From: Aureimonas jatrophae
GTDB taxonomy: Bacteria > Pseudomonadota > Alphaproteobacteria > Rhizobiales > Rhizobiaceae
DNA: 64,000 nt
Direction of reading: 5' to 3'
NCBI RefSeq assembly: GCF_900104035.1
Contig: NZ_FNIT01000001.1
Coordinates: 1 to 64,000 of the forward strand
Shown: piece after piece, positions 35,485 to 47,570 of the stretch
Numbering within the stretch: position 1 is the stretch's first letter
Layout: the number at the start of each line of letters is the position of its first letter
Made by a program: the position numbers and the translations under genes
Notes under the pieces: model-generated
The model's input: only the letters and a program-made list of their open reading frames with translations
What the model was told of the DNA's origin: nothing
Databases searched by the model: none

Positions 35485-36123
35485 TCAGCCCTCGGCACCC
35501 ACCCGCTGGATCGCGGCCTGCACCTTGGGAAGAATGCGTTCGACGATCACCGCGACACCGGCCTTGTTGGGGTGCATCTTGTCGGCCTGGTTGAGATTGG
35601 CGACGGCGGCCACTCCGTCCAGAAAGAACGGGTAGAGCGGCACGTCGTACTTGTCGGCGAGCTCGCGATAGATCGGGTCGAAGACCCGGCCGTATTCCAA
35701 GCCCATGTTGGGCGGTGCGATCATGCCGGCCAGGATCACCTGGGTGCGGGGACGGCTGGTGAGGCGCTGGAGGATCTGGTCGAGGTTGGCCCGCGTCACC
35801 GCCGGCGAGACCCCGCGCAAGGCATCGTTGGCACCGAGCTCCACGATCACGACATCCGCCGTCTGAGGAACCGACCAGTCGAGACGCGCCAGCCCGCCCG
35901 ATGTCGTATCGCCCGACACGCCGGCATTCACCACGGTCGCGGGCGTGCCGGCCTTTTCCAGCGCGGCTTGCAGCTGTTCGGGAAAGGACTCGCCCGGCCC
36001 AACTCCGTAGCCCGCCGACAACGAGTCGCCGAAGGCCACCACCTCCGGCCGATCCTGCGCCACGGCGGGACCAAGGCCGAGACACAGCGTCACGATCAGG
36101 AGAAGCGATTGGAAGCGCGGCAT
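35485..36123 (-). CDS. SGNH hydrolase, TesA/arylesterase type
   Basis: This 212-residue periplasmic esterase has a signal peptide at 1-22 (AVAQ). Block I is FGDSLSAGYG with the nucleophile Ser34. Block III is GANDALRG, and block V is the Asp-x-x-His of NQADKMHPN. It hydrolyses acyl or aryl esters and may act as acyl-CoA thioesterase or lysophospholipase. It is divergent from the ABC pair that is homologous to E. coli ybbA-ybbP, the same neighbour as E. coli tesA. That conserved synteny supports the assignment. Confidence 0.92.
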   Translation of the reverse strand: MPRFQSLLLIVTLCLGLGPAVAQDRPEVVAFGDSLSAGYGVGPGESFPEQLQAALEKAGTPATVVNAGVSGDTTSGGLARLDWSVPQTADVVIVELGANDALRGVSPAVTRANLDQILQRLTSRPRTQVILAGMIAPPNMGLEYGRVFDPIYRELADKYDVPLYPFFLDGVAAVANLNQADKMHPNKAGVAVIVERILPKVQAAIQRVGAEG

Positions 36124-36198
36124 CGTCCACCCATATCCTGCGGTGCGAAAAGACGGGACGCCGCAGCGCCCCCAACGCCGATATAGGAGCGCGATCCC

Positions 36199-36906
36199 TT
36201 GGCTGAACCGGCGATCCGATTACGAAACGTTCATCTGACGTTGGGTCGCGGTCGCGGCGCGGTGCACGTCCTCAAGGGCGTCGATCTGGATGTAGCGCGC
36301 GGCGAGTCGGTAGGCATCGTCGGGCCATCGGGCTCCGGCAAGTCGACGGTGCTCATGATTCTGGCGGGGCTGGAACGGGCCGACGAGGGGCTCGTCGAGA
36401 TCGCCGGGCAGGATCTCGGCCCGTTGAGCGAGGACCAGCTCGCGGCCTTCCGGGGGCGGCATGTCGGCATCGTCTTTCAGAGCTTCCACCTCATCCCCAA
36501 CATGACGGCGCTCGAGAACGTCGCCGTGCCGCTGGAGCTGGCAGGGCATCCGGACGCCTTCGGCCGGGCGGAAAGCGAATTGCGGGCCGTCGGGCTCGGC
36601 GAGCGCGTCACGCACTACCCCGGCGAGTTGTCGGGCGGCGAGCAGCAGCGCGTGGCACTCGCGCGTGCGCTGGCGCCGGAACCGGCTATCCTGATCGCCG
36701 ACGAGCCCACCGGGAACCTCGACGGCGAAACCGGCCGTCAGGTCGCCGACCTCCTGTTTCGAGAGCAGGCACGCCGTGCGATGACGCTGGTGCTGGTCAC
36801 GCACGACCCCGCTCTCGCCAAGCGCTGCGGCCGCGAGATTGCCGTGCGCTCGGGCGAGATACGCAAGACGCCGCCGGTGGTCGCCGAGCGCGAGCTCGCG
36901 TCGTGA
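36199..36906 (+). CDS. ABC transporter ATP-binding protein, LolD/YbbA-like
   Basis: This 235-residue ATPase has Walker [10 protein letters not shown] at 42-50, signature [15 protein letters not shown] and Walker [13 protein letters not shown]. It belongs to the MacB/LolD/FtsE-type group. The start is TTG 36199, with AGGAG in the leader. It is translationally coupled to the permease gene (GTGA overlap). It likely powers a mechanotransmission exporter rather than an importer; no substrate is known. Divergent from the TesA-like esterase. Confidence 0.92.
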   Translation: MAEPAIRLRNVHLTLGRGRGAVHVLKGVDLDVARGESVGIVGPSGSGKSTVLMILAGLERADEGLVEIAGQDLGPLSEDQLAAFRGRHVGIVFQSFHLIPNMTALENVAVPLELAGHPDAFGRAESELRAVGLGERVTHYPGELSGGEQQRVALARALAPEPAILIADEPTGNLDGETGRQVADLLFREQARRAMTLVLVTHDPALAKRCGREIAVRSGEIRKTPPVVAERELAS

Positions 36907-39461
36907 CGACCGCGCCGATGTCCGGCGCCGGCGACCTCCGGCTTGCCTGGCGCTTTGCCCTGCGCGAGATGCGCGGCGGCTTGCGCGGCTTCGTGATCTT
37001 TCTTCTGTGCCTGACGCTTGGCGTCGCCTCGATCGCGGCCGTGAACTCGGTCTCGACCATGATGACCGAGGGCATCACGCGCGAGGGGCGGACGATTCTG
37101 GGCGGCGACATGCGCTTCGGCCTGAACGGGCGGGAGGCGAGCGCCGAGGAACAAGCCTTTCTCGCCCGCTACGGCGAGGTGTCGCCGATCGGTTCGCTGC
37201 GCTCCATGGCGCGCCTGCCCGACGGGCTCAACCAGACGCTGGCCGAGGTCAAGGCGGTCGGGCCACTCTATCCGCTCTTCGGCGCGGCGGAGACCGACGG
37301 CGGGGCGCCGCTCGCCGACCTTCTGGCGGAGCGGAATGGACGTTTCGGCGCGGTGGCCGCGCCCGAGTTCTTCGATCGGCTCGGCATCCAGCCGGGCGCC
37401 ACGGTTCGGGTCGGGTCGATCGAGGTCGAGCTGCGCGCGCGGCTCGTGCGCGAGCCCGACGTCCTGTCGGACGGCTTCATCTTCGCGCCGCGCCTGATGG
37501 TTTCGCTGCCGGCGCTCGCCGCCAGCCAGCTCGTTCAGCCGGGATCGCTTGTCGAATACGACTACAAGCTGCGCTTCTCCGATCCCGCGACCGATCCGGC
37601 TGCGGTCGAGGCGGAGGCGAACCGGCAGTTCCCCCAGGCCGGCTGGAGCATCCGTGACGCCAGCCGGGCGGCGCCCTCGCTCCAGCGCAATATCGAGCGC
37701 TTCTCGCAGTTCCTGACGCTGGTCGGGTTGACCGCGCTGATCGTAGGCGGCGTCGGCATCGCCAACGCCGTTGGCGCCTATCTCGACGCCAAGCGCACGG
37801 TGATCGCGACGTTCAAGAGCTTGGGCGCCGGCGGCCGCTTCGTGGTGGCGATCTACCTCTTCCAGATCCTCGTCCTGTCGACCATCGGCGTCGCGCTCGG
37901 GCTCGTCCTCGGCGCGATCGCGCCGTTCGGCGCCGCGCGCTTTTTGGAGGCGCAGATCCCGGTGGCGGCGGAAGCCGGCATCTATCCGGGAGCGCTCGCG
38001 CTTGCCGCCGCGTTCGGCTACCTCACCGCGCTGTGCTTCGCGATCCTGCCGCTAGGCCGCACGCGCGACGTCGCCGCGACGGCGCTGTTCCGCTCGTCCG
38101 AGGAGCCGAGCCTTCGCCGCATCCGCTGGTCCTACGCGCTCACAGCCTTGGTGCTAGCGGCGCTGATCGCGGGTCTCGCCTTCCTGATGGCGAGCGACAA
38201 GACGGTGGCGGGCGTCTTCCTGGTCGCGACGGCGGTCGCCTTCGCGATCCTGCGGGTCGTCGCCGAGGCGATCCGGCGCATCGCCCGACGCCTGCCGCGC
38301 GTGCGCTCGACGCCGTTGCGCCTCGCCATCGGCAACATCCATCGTCCCGGCGCGCTCACCGCCTCGGTGGTTCTGTCGCTCGGGCTCGGGTTGACCCTGC
38401 TGGTGGCGCTGGCCACGATCGACAACGGCCTGCGCCGCGAGATCGGGACGGGCCTTGCAGCCCGGGCCCCCGCCTTCTTCTTCGTCGATATCCAGAACAA
38501 CGAGATCGATCCGTTCCGCCAGGAGATCTCGCAACTGGCGCCGGGCTCGACGCTGGAGGCGGTGCCCATGCTGCGCGGGCGCATCACGCAGCTCAACGGC
38601 GTGCCGGTCGGGCAGGTGAACGTGCCGCCCGAGGGCGCCTGGGTGCTGCGCGGCGACCGGGGCGTGACCTATGCCGCGACCGCACCGGAGAACACCTCGC
38701 TCACGGACGGCGAGTGGTGGCCGGCCGACTATGCCGGCGAGCCGCTCGTCTCGTTCGCTGCACAGGAGGGGCAGGAGCTCGGCCTCGAGGTCGGGCAGAC
38801 CATCACCGTCAACGTACTCGGCCGCGAGATCACCGCGCGCATCGCCAACTTCCGCGTCGTGGAATGGGAGTCGCTGTCGATCAACTTCGTGATGGTCTTC
38901 TCGCCCAACGCCTTTGCCGGCGCGCCTCATGCTTGGCTCGCCACGCTCGACATCCCGAACACGACGGCCGAGACCGAGCGCACGGTCCTGCGCGAGATCA
39001 GCAACAGCTTCCCGGCGGTCACCACCGTCCGGGTCAAGGACGCGCTCGACGCGGTCAACGCGCTCGTGGCGCAGCTTGCACTCGCAATCCGGGCGGCGGC
39101 CGCCGTCGCGCTCGTCGCCTCGGTTCTCGTGCTCTCGGGCGCGCTTGCAGCCGGCAACCGGGCACGCGTCCACGATGCGGTCGTGTTGAAGACGCTCGGC
39201 GCGACGCGCGCCACGCTGATCCGCGCCTATGTCACGGAGTACATGGCGCTCGGGACGGCGACGGCGGCCTTCGCGATCGCGGCCGGCGCGCTGGCGGCCT
39301 GGTACGTCGTGGCCCGCATCATGCGTCTGCCCTTTGCGTTCGACGCGCCTCTCGCGCTCTCGACGCTCGTCGTGGCGCTGGTGCTGACGGTGGGATTCGG
39401 CCTGGCCGGCACGTGGCGGGTGCTGGGCCAGCGGGCGGCACCGGTGCTCCGCGAGTTGTGA
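36903..39461 (+). CDS. FtsX-like ABC permease, YbbP-type
   Basis: This 852-residue permease starts with GTG 36903, overlapping the ATPase stop by 4 bases. It has the MacB/YbbP layout: an N-terminal helix (about 22-45), a periplasmic domain (45-275), and two FtsX cores at about 275-440 and 720-845. Motifs include TLVGLTALIVGGVGIANAVGAYLDAKRTVIATFKSLGA (key piece GVGIANAV) and VVLKTLGATRATLIRAYVTEYMALG near the end. The second soluble domain lies between 470 and 700. The partner is the ATPase at 36199. Substrate unknown; a lipid or envelope role is possible. Confidence 0.9.
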   Translation: MTTAPMSGAGDLRLAWRFALREMRGGLRGFVIFLLCLTLGVASIAAVNSVSTMMTEGITREGRTILGGDMRFGLNGREASAEEQAFLARYGEVSPIGSLRSMARLPDGLNQTLAEVKAVGPLYPLFGAAETDGGAPLADLLAERNGRFGAVAAPEFFDRLGIQPGATVRVGSIEVELRARLVREPDVLSDGFIFAPRLMVSLPALAASQLVQPGSLVEYDYKLRFSDPATDPAAVEAEANRQFPQAGWSIRDASRAAPSLQRNIERFSQFLTLVGLTALIVGGVGIANAVGAYLDAKRTVIATFKSLGAGGRFVVAIYLFQILVLSTIGVALGLVLGAIAPFGAARFLEAQIPVAAEAGIYPGALALAAAFGYLTALCFAILPLGRTRDVAATALFRSSEEPSLRRIRWSYALTALVLAALIAGLAFLMASDKTVAGVFLVATAVAFAILRVVAEAIRRIARRLPRVRSTPLRLAIGNIHRPGALTASVVLSLGLGLTLLVALATIDNGLRREIGTGLAARAPAFFFVDIQNNEIDPFRQEISQLAPGSTLEAVPMLRGRITQLNGVPVGQVNVPPEGAWVLRGDRGVTYAATAPENTSLTDGEWWPADYAGEPLVSFAAQEGQELGLEVGQTITVNVLGREITARIANFRVVEWESLSINFVMVFSPNAFAGAPHAWLATLDIPNTTAETERTVLREISNSFPAVTTVRVKDALDAVNALVAQLALAIRAAAAVALVASVLVLSGALAAGNRARVHDAVVLKTLGATRATLIRAYVTEYMALGTATAAFAIAAGALAAWYVVARIMRLPFAFDAPLALSTLVVALVLTVGFGLAGTWRVLGQRAAPVLREL

Positions 39462-39688
39462 GCAAGGCCCGGGAAACATGGTAAACACCCGGCGGATAAC
39501 GCAAATTTAATCGGGAAAGACGGGCGCGGATCCTGTTTGCCGCCCGTTATGGGCTTGTGGCGGTGCGAGTGCCTCCGCATATTTCAGCACAAGGCTTGCT
39601 GTGCGTCCCGCCAGCGGCGCCTCGACCGGAGAACGCCCGAACGGGCACCGGATGCGACACCCGACGGGACACGAGAAAGGGTACTTTC

Positions 39689-40468
39689 ATGGCTGACAAA
39701 TGGAACGCCGGTCTTCGGAGCGTTCCCGTTGCGGGAAGCCGGACCGACGCATCGATCGACCAAGGCCTGCGGTCCTACATGCTCAAGGTCTACAACCTGA
39801 TGGCCATCGGGTTGCTGATCACGGGCGTGGCGGCCTATGGCGTCTTCAACCTCGCCACGACCACCGATCCGTCGCTGGCCGCGGGCCAGTTCCGCGACGT
39901 GATGCTGACCCAGCTGGGCGTCGCGGTCTTCGTGTCGCCCCTGAAGTGGGTGCTGATGCTGGCACCGCTCGCGCTGGTGATGTTCATGAGCTTCCGCATC
40001 GACCGCATGAGCGTGTCGGCGGCCCAGGCGACCTTCTGGACATATGCCGCGCTGGTCGGCGTGTCGCTGTCGACGATCTTCCTCGTCTACACGCAGGAGT
40101 CGATCGTCCAGGTCTTCTTCATCACGGCCGCCTCGTTCGGCGCGCTCTCGCTCTTCGGCTACACGACGCGTCGTGACCTGTCGGGCATGGGTTCGTTCCT
40201 GGTGATGGGCCTATTCGGCATCATCATCGCGATGTTGGTCAACATCTTCCTGCAGAGCTCGGCGCTCGGCTTCGCGATCTCGGTGATCGGCGTTCTCGTG
40301 TTCGCGGGCCTCACCGCCTACGACACGCAGCGCATCAAGGAGATGTACTGGGAAGGCGACGACACGCTGGTGGCGGGCCGCAAGGCGATCATGGGTGCGC
40401 TGTCGCTCTACCTGAACTTCATCAACATGTTCACCTTCCTTCTCTCGATCTTCGGCAACCGCAACTAA
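39689..40468 (+). CDS. Bax inhibitor-1 / YccA family protein
   Basis: This 259-residue inner-membrane protein has seven predicted helices. The TMBIM signature region is present near the C-terminus: GLTAYDTQRIKEMYW, followed by the last helix NFINMFTFLLSIFGNRN. The family forms pH-sensitive Ca2+ leak channels in some members; YccA interacts with FtsH in E. coli. The start ATG 39689 follows GAGAAAGG. An intrinsic terminator follows at 40499-40528. Confidence 0.9.
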   Translation: MADKWNAGLRSVPVAGSRTDASIDQGLRSYMLKVYNLMAIGLLITGVAAYGVFNLATTTDPSLAAGQFRDVMLTQLGVAVFVSPLKWVLMLAPLALVMFMSFRIDRMSVSAAQATFWTYAALVGVSLSTIFLVYTQESIVQVFFITAASFGALSLFGYTTRRDLSGMGSFLVMGLFGIIIAMLVNIFLQSSALGFAISVIGVLVFAGLTAYDTQRIKEMYWEGDDTLVAGRKAIMGALSLYLNFINMFTFLLSIFGNRN

Positions 40469-40498
40469 GGCCAGATCGAAGACAGCGGCAGGAATGCG

Positions 40499-40528
40499 AG
40501 GGGCGGTCCGCGAGGATCGCCCCTTTTT
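40499..40528 (+). terminator. Terminator of the Bax-inhibitor-1 gene
   Basis: An 11-pair stem (40499-40509 with 40514-40524, one G-T pair), a GCGA loop and five T residues form a textbook intrinsic terminator, 30 bases after the stop codon. Confidence 0.9.
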
Positions 40529-40610
40529 CGTGCGCGCGGGGTCGGATAGAGCGGGGACCGCGCGACGGAAAACCGACGCGTCACCTGCCGCTCCCCAAGG
40601 TTTGCGATCC

Positions 40611-41168
40611 ATGACTGCCTTCACGCTGCGCGATGCCCGCGAGGACGACGCTCCCGCGCTCCAGCGCATCTACGCCGACGCCGTTCTCTACGGGACCGCG
40701 ACCTACGAGATCGTGCCGCCCGACGCATCGGAGATGCTGAACCGCTGGCGCACGCTGACGGGGCAGGGCTATCCCTACATCGTGGCCTGCGACGCCTTGG
40801 GAGAGGTCGTCGCCTATGCCTATGCCGGCCCGTTCCGGGCACGCCCTGCCTATCGCTGGTCGGTCGAGGACTCGATCTACATCGACCCGGCCGCGAAGGG
40901 GCAGGGGCTCGGGCGCATCCTGCTCGAACGCCTCGTCGAACTCTCGCAGGAACTCGGCTTCCGTCAGATGATCGCGGTGATCGGTGGTGCCGATCACCAG
41001 CCCTCGATCCGGCTGCACGAGCGCGCTGGCTTCCGCCATATCGGTATCTTCGAGGGGTCCGGCTTCAAGTTCGGGCGCTGGATCGACACGGTGCTGATGC
41101 AGCTCGAACTCAACGGCGGCAAGGCCACGCTGCCGGACGAGACACGCTATCCCGGCACGCTCCTGTAG
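40611..41168 (+). CDS. GNAT acetyltransferase, phosphinothricin-acetyltransferase (Pat) type
   Basis: This 185-residue enzyme is of the Pat/YncA group. Signature blocks are IYADAVLYGTATYEIVPPD, AYAYAGPFRARPAYRWSVEDSIYIDP, and the acetyl-CoA motif KGQGLGRILLERL. The C-terminal part includes GGADHQPSIRLHERAGFRHIG. These enzymes N-acetylate phosphinothricin, methionine sulfone or related compounds; the natural substrate here is not known. It has no partner gene; the DUF2794 gene converges on it. Confidence 0.9.
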   Translation: MTAFTLRDAREDDAPALQRIYADAVLYGTATYEIVPPDASEMLNRWRTLTGQGYPYIVACDALGEVVAYAYAGPFRARPAYRWSVEDSIYIDPAAKGQGLGRILLERLVELSQELGFRQMIAVIGGADHQPSIRLHERAGFRHIGIFEGSGFKFGRWIDTVLMQLELNGGKATLPDETRYPGTLL

Positions 41169-41212
41169 CCGTCGCGGTCAAACTGGAGGGAGGAGGCCGT
41201 CTCCTCGCCTCG

Positions 41213-41578
41213 TCAGTCCTCGACGAGTTTCAGTTTGCCGTCGAACACCCTCAGGACCTGCGCAAGGTCCTGACCGCGCTTCATCACGAGCCCACCCGCG
41301 GCCACCACGCTGTAGGCGCCCTGGCGGCGCGCGAGCTTCGGGTTCTTCTCGACGCGAAACAGCGGCATCTCCGACGATCGTCGAAAGATCGAGAACACCG
41401 CTCGGTCCTTCAGCATGTCGATCGCATAGTCGCGCCATTCGCCGGCCGCCACCATGCGCCCGTAGACGCGCAGGATCTCGCTGAGTTCAACCCGGTTGAA
41501 GCTGACCACGGGCAGCCCCGTTCCCCGCACGGCGCCGAGGTCGATCAGCGCGGCGGAGGTTTCGGTCGCATCGGTCAC
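41213..41578 (-). CDS. DUF2794 family protein
   Basis: This 121-residue protein fits the alphaproteobacterial DUF2794 family, with FNRVELSEILRVYGRMVAAGEWRDYAIDMLKDRAVFSIFRRSSEMPLF (key pieces ILRVYGRMVAAGEWRDYAI and VFSIFRR), ARRQGAYSVVAAGGLVMKRG and LAQVLRVFD. It has no signal peptide or membrane segment. The function is unknown. The start was set at GTG 41578, with AGAGGG about 10 bases upstream; GTG 41584 is also possible. Confidence 0.87.
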   Translation of the reverse strand: MTDATETSAALIDLGAVRGTGLPVVSFNRVELSEILRVYGRMVAAGEWRDYAIDMLKDRAVFSIFRRSSEMPLFRVEKNPKLARRQGAYSVVAAGGLVMKRGQDLAQVLRVFDGKLKLVED

Positions 41579-41704
41579 AGGCACACGTCCCTCTTCGCTC
41601 CGTGCGGAGGCCGCGCCTGGCGGGAGGCGCGCGACCACGCGTCACGGCTCTGTCATCCTGTCACGGAAATGGTCGGCCGCGAAGCGGGTTGCAACCTCGA
41701 GCGC

Positions 41705-42481
41705 TCAGAAGTCGAGCGCGGCGGCCGAAAGGATCGTGGAGGGCTGGTCGTTCTCGTCGACGCTTTGAACCAGAACCGCGCAGCCGGCGCCCTGCGTCGC
41801 CTCCACCAGCATCGTGAGCGGAACCGAGACCTCGAGCGGCTCGTCCTTGAGCGTCCCGACGACGCGCCAGTCCCGCACCGCCTGGCTGTCCACCATCTCG
41901 CGCCCCCGGTTCTCGCCGTCCTCAACGCGGGTGACCGTGCGGGCGGCGTAGGTGACGAGCATCACGACCGGCGCCCGGCCGTTCGGCGATGCCGCGGCCG
42001 GCTCGGCCCGCAGCGTCAGGGTCTCGCCGTCGCTCGTGAGGTCGACGCGGGGGCGGGAGGCCGCGGCCTGCCGCAGGTCGTGGCGGGCGAGGGTCGCGCG
42101 CAGAACCGCGCCGTCCCCGCCCGGCAGCGCGATCCGGCCGTTGACCACGGCCTGGGGTGTCGCGAGCGGCCCGCTCTTGATCTGACGCGCATAATCGCGC
42201 TGCCGCTCGCCGTTGCGGTTCGAGCCCAGCGTGTCGCGCCACCCGATATAGTCCCAGTAGTCGACGTGATAGGAGACGACCACAAGCCCCGCGTCTCGCC
42301 GCAGATCGCGGATCACGGTCTCGGCCGCCACACAATCGGCGCAGCCCTGGCTCGTGAAGAACTCCACCACGCCCCGCACCGTGTCGCTGCTGGCGCGACG
42401 CTCGCCCGCGACACCCACGCTCGGCAGGCAGGCGGCCGCCGCGAGGACGAAGGCGAGGAAGCGGACAGCTGACGGGATCAT
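41705..42481 (-). CDS. DUF1223 protein, thioredoxin-like, secreted
   Basis: This 258-residue protein has a signal peptide (1-26) and a DUF1223 domain starting VVEFFTSQGCADCVAAE. The CADC pair resembles the CXXC of thioredoxins and the family is thioredoxin-like; its redox role is not proven. Other family blocks are VSYHVDYWDYIGWRDTLGS and YARQIKSGPLATPQAVVNG. It lies downstream of acnA on the same strand with a 171-base gap. The same acnA-DUF1223 neighbourhood occurs in many rhizobia. Confidence 0.88.
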   Translation of the reverse strand: MIPSAVRFLAFVLAAAACLPSVGVAGERRASSDTVRGVVEFFTSQGCADCVAAETVIRDLRRDAGLVVVSYHVDYWDYIGWRDTLGSNRNGERQRDYARQIKSGPLATPQAVVNGRIALPGGDGAVLRATLARHDLRQAAASRPRVDLTSDGETLTLRAEPAAASPNGRAPVVMLVTYAARTVTRVEDGENRGREMVDSQAVRDWRVVGTLKDEPLEVSVPLTMLVEATQGAGCAVLVQSVDENDQPSTILSAAALDF

Positions 42482-42600
42482 GGGCGGGGCGCTTCGACGG
42501 GACCGGTGACCTCGTCAACATATGGCAACCTGGGCACTCGCTCACCGTGCGCTCCGGTCAATCGTGGGTGACCGGACGGTGATGACGCCCCCCGAAACGA

Positions 42601-42628
42601 CGAACGCCGCCCCGAGGGACGGCGTTCG
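42601..42628 (-). terminator. Terminator of acnA
   Basis: A 9-pair stem (42601-42609 with 42620-42628) lies 24 bases beyond the acnA stop codon on the minus strand. The following bases are GTCGTTTCG, only weakly T-rich, so efficiency is uncertain. Confidence 0.5.
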
Positions 42629-42652
42629 CGCAGCAAGCGGAGAGAGCTCGCC

Positions 42653-45406
<2,754 letters not shown>

Positions 45407-45763
45407 GAGGTCTCGTTCCTTGTCGAACCGTTGGATGTCCGAAAGGCGAACGACCGCCGCGCCCGCGAGGCGCGGGTGCGTTGGAAGATGCGGGTGCGAC
45501 CATTTCCGCCCGTCCGCCTCGGGCCCCGCCGGGAATGCGGGCCGCGTGAGATCGGCGCTATGTGGCCCGCGCCGGTCGCTGGCACGGTTGGGTGCCTTAT
45601 AGGCAAGTTTGTAACGGCTATAAAGGGCGAGACACGCGCCTTTGACGAAAATTGCGGCGGAGCGTTTCCGCGAGGTTTGCGCCGCGTGCCCTTGCCATCG
45701 GGCGGCGCGCTCCGCACAAGGGCACCAGCCTGCCATGCCGAGAGTTCGAGGCCGCTTCCGACC
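45407..45763. other. Divergent acnA / ccmA intergenic region
   Basis: These 357 bases should hold the promoters of acnA (minus) and the ccm operon (plus). An AT-richer block lies at 45590-45660. A 13-base palindrome TGCC-TTATA-GGCA occupies 45593-45605. No RirA/Irr-type iron box was evident by eye. An open frame runs through the region on the plus strand in the ccmA frame, so an earlier ccmA start is formally possible. Confidence 0.4.
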
Positions 45764-46411
45764 TTGCCGACGCTTCGACTTCTGGAACTGACCTGGGGCC
45801 GCGAGGGCAGGGCGCTCGCACCGGCGCTCGACCTGCAACTCGCGGACGGCGAGGCGCTCGCGGTCACCGGCCCGAACGGGGCTGGCAAGTCGACGCTCCT
45901 GCGCACGCTCGCCGGGCTGCTTCCGCCGGTCTCGGGCGCGGCCCGGATCGACGGCTGGCGAAACGCCGCGGGCGAGGAAGAGGCGCGCATCAGCCGCGCC
46001 GCGCATTATCTCGGCCACCGCAACGCCCTGAAGCCGACGCGCCGCGTTTGCGCCGAGCTCGCCTTCTGGCATCGGACCGGCGGCCTCGATCCGGCGGAAG
46101 CGCTGGACGCGGTCGCGGTTCCGCGCGTTCGCGACCTGCCGTGCGCGGCGCTCTCGGCAGGCCAGGCGCGGCGCGTCGCCATCGCGCGTCTTCTCGTCGC
46201 GCCCCGACCGGTCTGGCTACTGGATGAACCGAGCGCGGCGCTCGACGCCGATGCCACGACGCGCTTGTCGGCGCTGTGTCGCGACTTTCTGGCCCGGGGC
46301 GGGATCATCGCGGCGGCGACCCATCTGCCGCTCGGGCTCGACGCACGCGAACTGCGCCTGCGCGAGCCCATCACCTCGTCCGTCCCGTCGGACGGCTGGA
46401 GCGACTGGTGA
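45764..46411 (+). CDS. ccmA: Heme exporter ATP-binding protein CcmA
   Basis: This 215-residue ATPase of the CcmABCD complex releases holo-CcmE during cytochrome c maturation. Walker A is GPNGAGKST at 36-44, the signature [15 protein letters not shown] and Walker [13 protein letters not shown]. CcmA-typical is [19 protein letters not shown]. The start was set at TTG 45764, which gives the usual CcmA length; no in-frame ATG is close and the ATG at 45735 is in another frame. The stop overlaps the ccmB start by one base. Confidence 0.9.
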   Translation: MPTLRLLELTWGREGRALAPALDLQLADGEALAVTGPNGAGKSTLLRTLAGLLPPVSGAARIDGWRNAAGEEEARISRAAHYLGHRNALKPTRRVCAELAFWHRTGGLDPAEALDAVAVPRVRDLPCAALSAGQARRVAIARLLVAPRPVWLLDEPSAALDADATTRLSALCRDFLARGGIIAAATHLPLGLDARELRLREPITSSVPSDGWSDW

Positions 46412-47070
46412 TGGGCGCCCTGTTCCGCCGCGACCTTCGGCTGCTTCTCACCGGCTCTGGCGGCGGGGCAACCGGCATCCTCTTCTTTCTGGCCGTCGTC
46501 GCCACGATTCCCTTCGGCGTCGGGCCGGACCTGGCGCTTCTGTCACGAATCGGCCCCGCGATCCTCTGGATCGGCGCGCTTTTGTCCGCGCTCCTGTCGC
46601 TCGACCGCCTGTTCCAGCCGGACCGCGAGGACGGCACGCTCGACCTCTACCTGATGGGAGAGCTGCCGCTGCCGCTCGTGGTGCTCGCCAAATGCGCGGC
46701 GCTGTGGTGCGCGAGCTGCCTTCCGCTCGTGGCGGCGAGCCCGCTTCTCGGCCTGCTGCTTGCCGTCGAGCCGCCGGCGCTCCTTGCTTCCGCGCTGACG
46801 CTCCTGGTCGGGACGCCCGCGATCGTCCTGATCGGGGCCGTCGGCGCGGCGGTCGCGAGCGCGCTGCCGCGCGGCGGCGTCCTCGTCTCGGTCCTCACCC
46901 TGCCGCTCTGCGTGCCGGTGCTGATCTTTGGCGTTTCGGCGACCTTCGGCGCGGTGGACGCGGTCGCGCCCTTCCGCGCACCGTTCCTGATCCTGTGCGC
47001 GCTGACGCTTCTCTACGGAGCGATCGGCCCGATCGCCGCCAGCGCCGCGCTGCGTGCCGCCAACGACTAG
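46411..47070 (+). CDS. ccmB: Heme exporter membrane protein CcmB
   Basis: This 219-residue membrane protein has six helices. The N-terminus [18 protein letters not shown] and the block LDRLFQPDREDGTLDLYLMGELPL are typical of CcmB. It forms the permease part of CcmABCD. The start ATG 46411 shares one base with the ccmA stop. A GNAT gene starts 8 bases after its stop and separates it from ccmC. Confidence 0.93.
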   Translation: MGALFRRDLRLLLTGSGGGATGILFFLAVVATIPFGVGPDLALLSRIGPAILWIGALLSALLSLDRLFQPDREDGTLDLYLMGELPLPLVVLAKCAALWCASCLPLVAASPLLGLLLAVEPPALLASALTLLVGTPAIVLIGAVGAAVASALPRGGVLVSVLTLPLCVPVLIFGVSATFGAVDAVAPFRAPFLILCALTLLYGAIGPIAASAALRAAND

Positions 47071-47077
47071 AGGCTTG

Positions 47078-47521
47078 ATGACCTACACGTTCCATGCCGA
47101 AACGCCCTCGGTCGACGACTACCGACGCCTGCGGGCCATCTCGGGCCTCAGCATCAAGAGCGAGGAGGCCGCGCTGCGGGGGCTTCCCAACACGTGCCAC
47201 GCCGTGGTCGCGCGGGCGGACGGTCGCACGGTCGCGATGGGCCGCGTCATCGGCGACGGCGGCTGCCACTTCCAGATCGTGGACATGGCGGTCGAGCCGG
47301 AGCACCAGGGGCGGGGCATCGGCAAGCGCATCTTCGCCGACCTCGTCGCCTGGCTGCGCGAGACGGCGCCGGACACCGCCTATGTCAGCCTGATCGCCGA
47401 CGGCGACGCGCGACACCTCTACTCCAAACAGGGCTTCGAGCCGGTGATGCCGGCCTCGATCGGCATGGCGATGTGGGTCCACGGCTTTCCCGGACGGGCC
47501 GACGGTTTGCGCGAGGCGTAG
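47078..47521 (+). CDS. GNAT acetyltransferase inserted in the ccm operon
   Basis: This 147-residue GNAT protein has the acetyl-CoA motif VEPEHQGRGIGKRIFADLVAWL and the block LYSKQGFEPVMPASIGMAMW near the C-terminus. It belongs to a small-molecule N-acetyltransferase group with no assigned substrate. It lies 8 bases after ccmB and 50 bases before ccmC on the same strand, so it is probably co-transcribed. No role in cytochrome maturation is known for this family. The start ATG 47078 replaces an upstream ATG at 47054 that overlaps ccmB. Confidence 0.88.
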   Translation: MTYTFHAETPSVDDYRRLRAISGLSIKSEEAALRGLPNTCHAVVARADGRTVAMGRVIGDGGCHFQIVDMAVEPEHQGRGIGKRIFADLVAWLRETAPDTAYVSLIADGDARHLYSKQGFEPVMPASIGMAMWVHGFPGRADGLREA

Positions 47522-47570
47522 GACCGTTCTAAACCAACGGCATGCCCCGGAGCCCGGACCTCGCCCTTCC

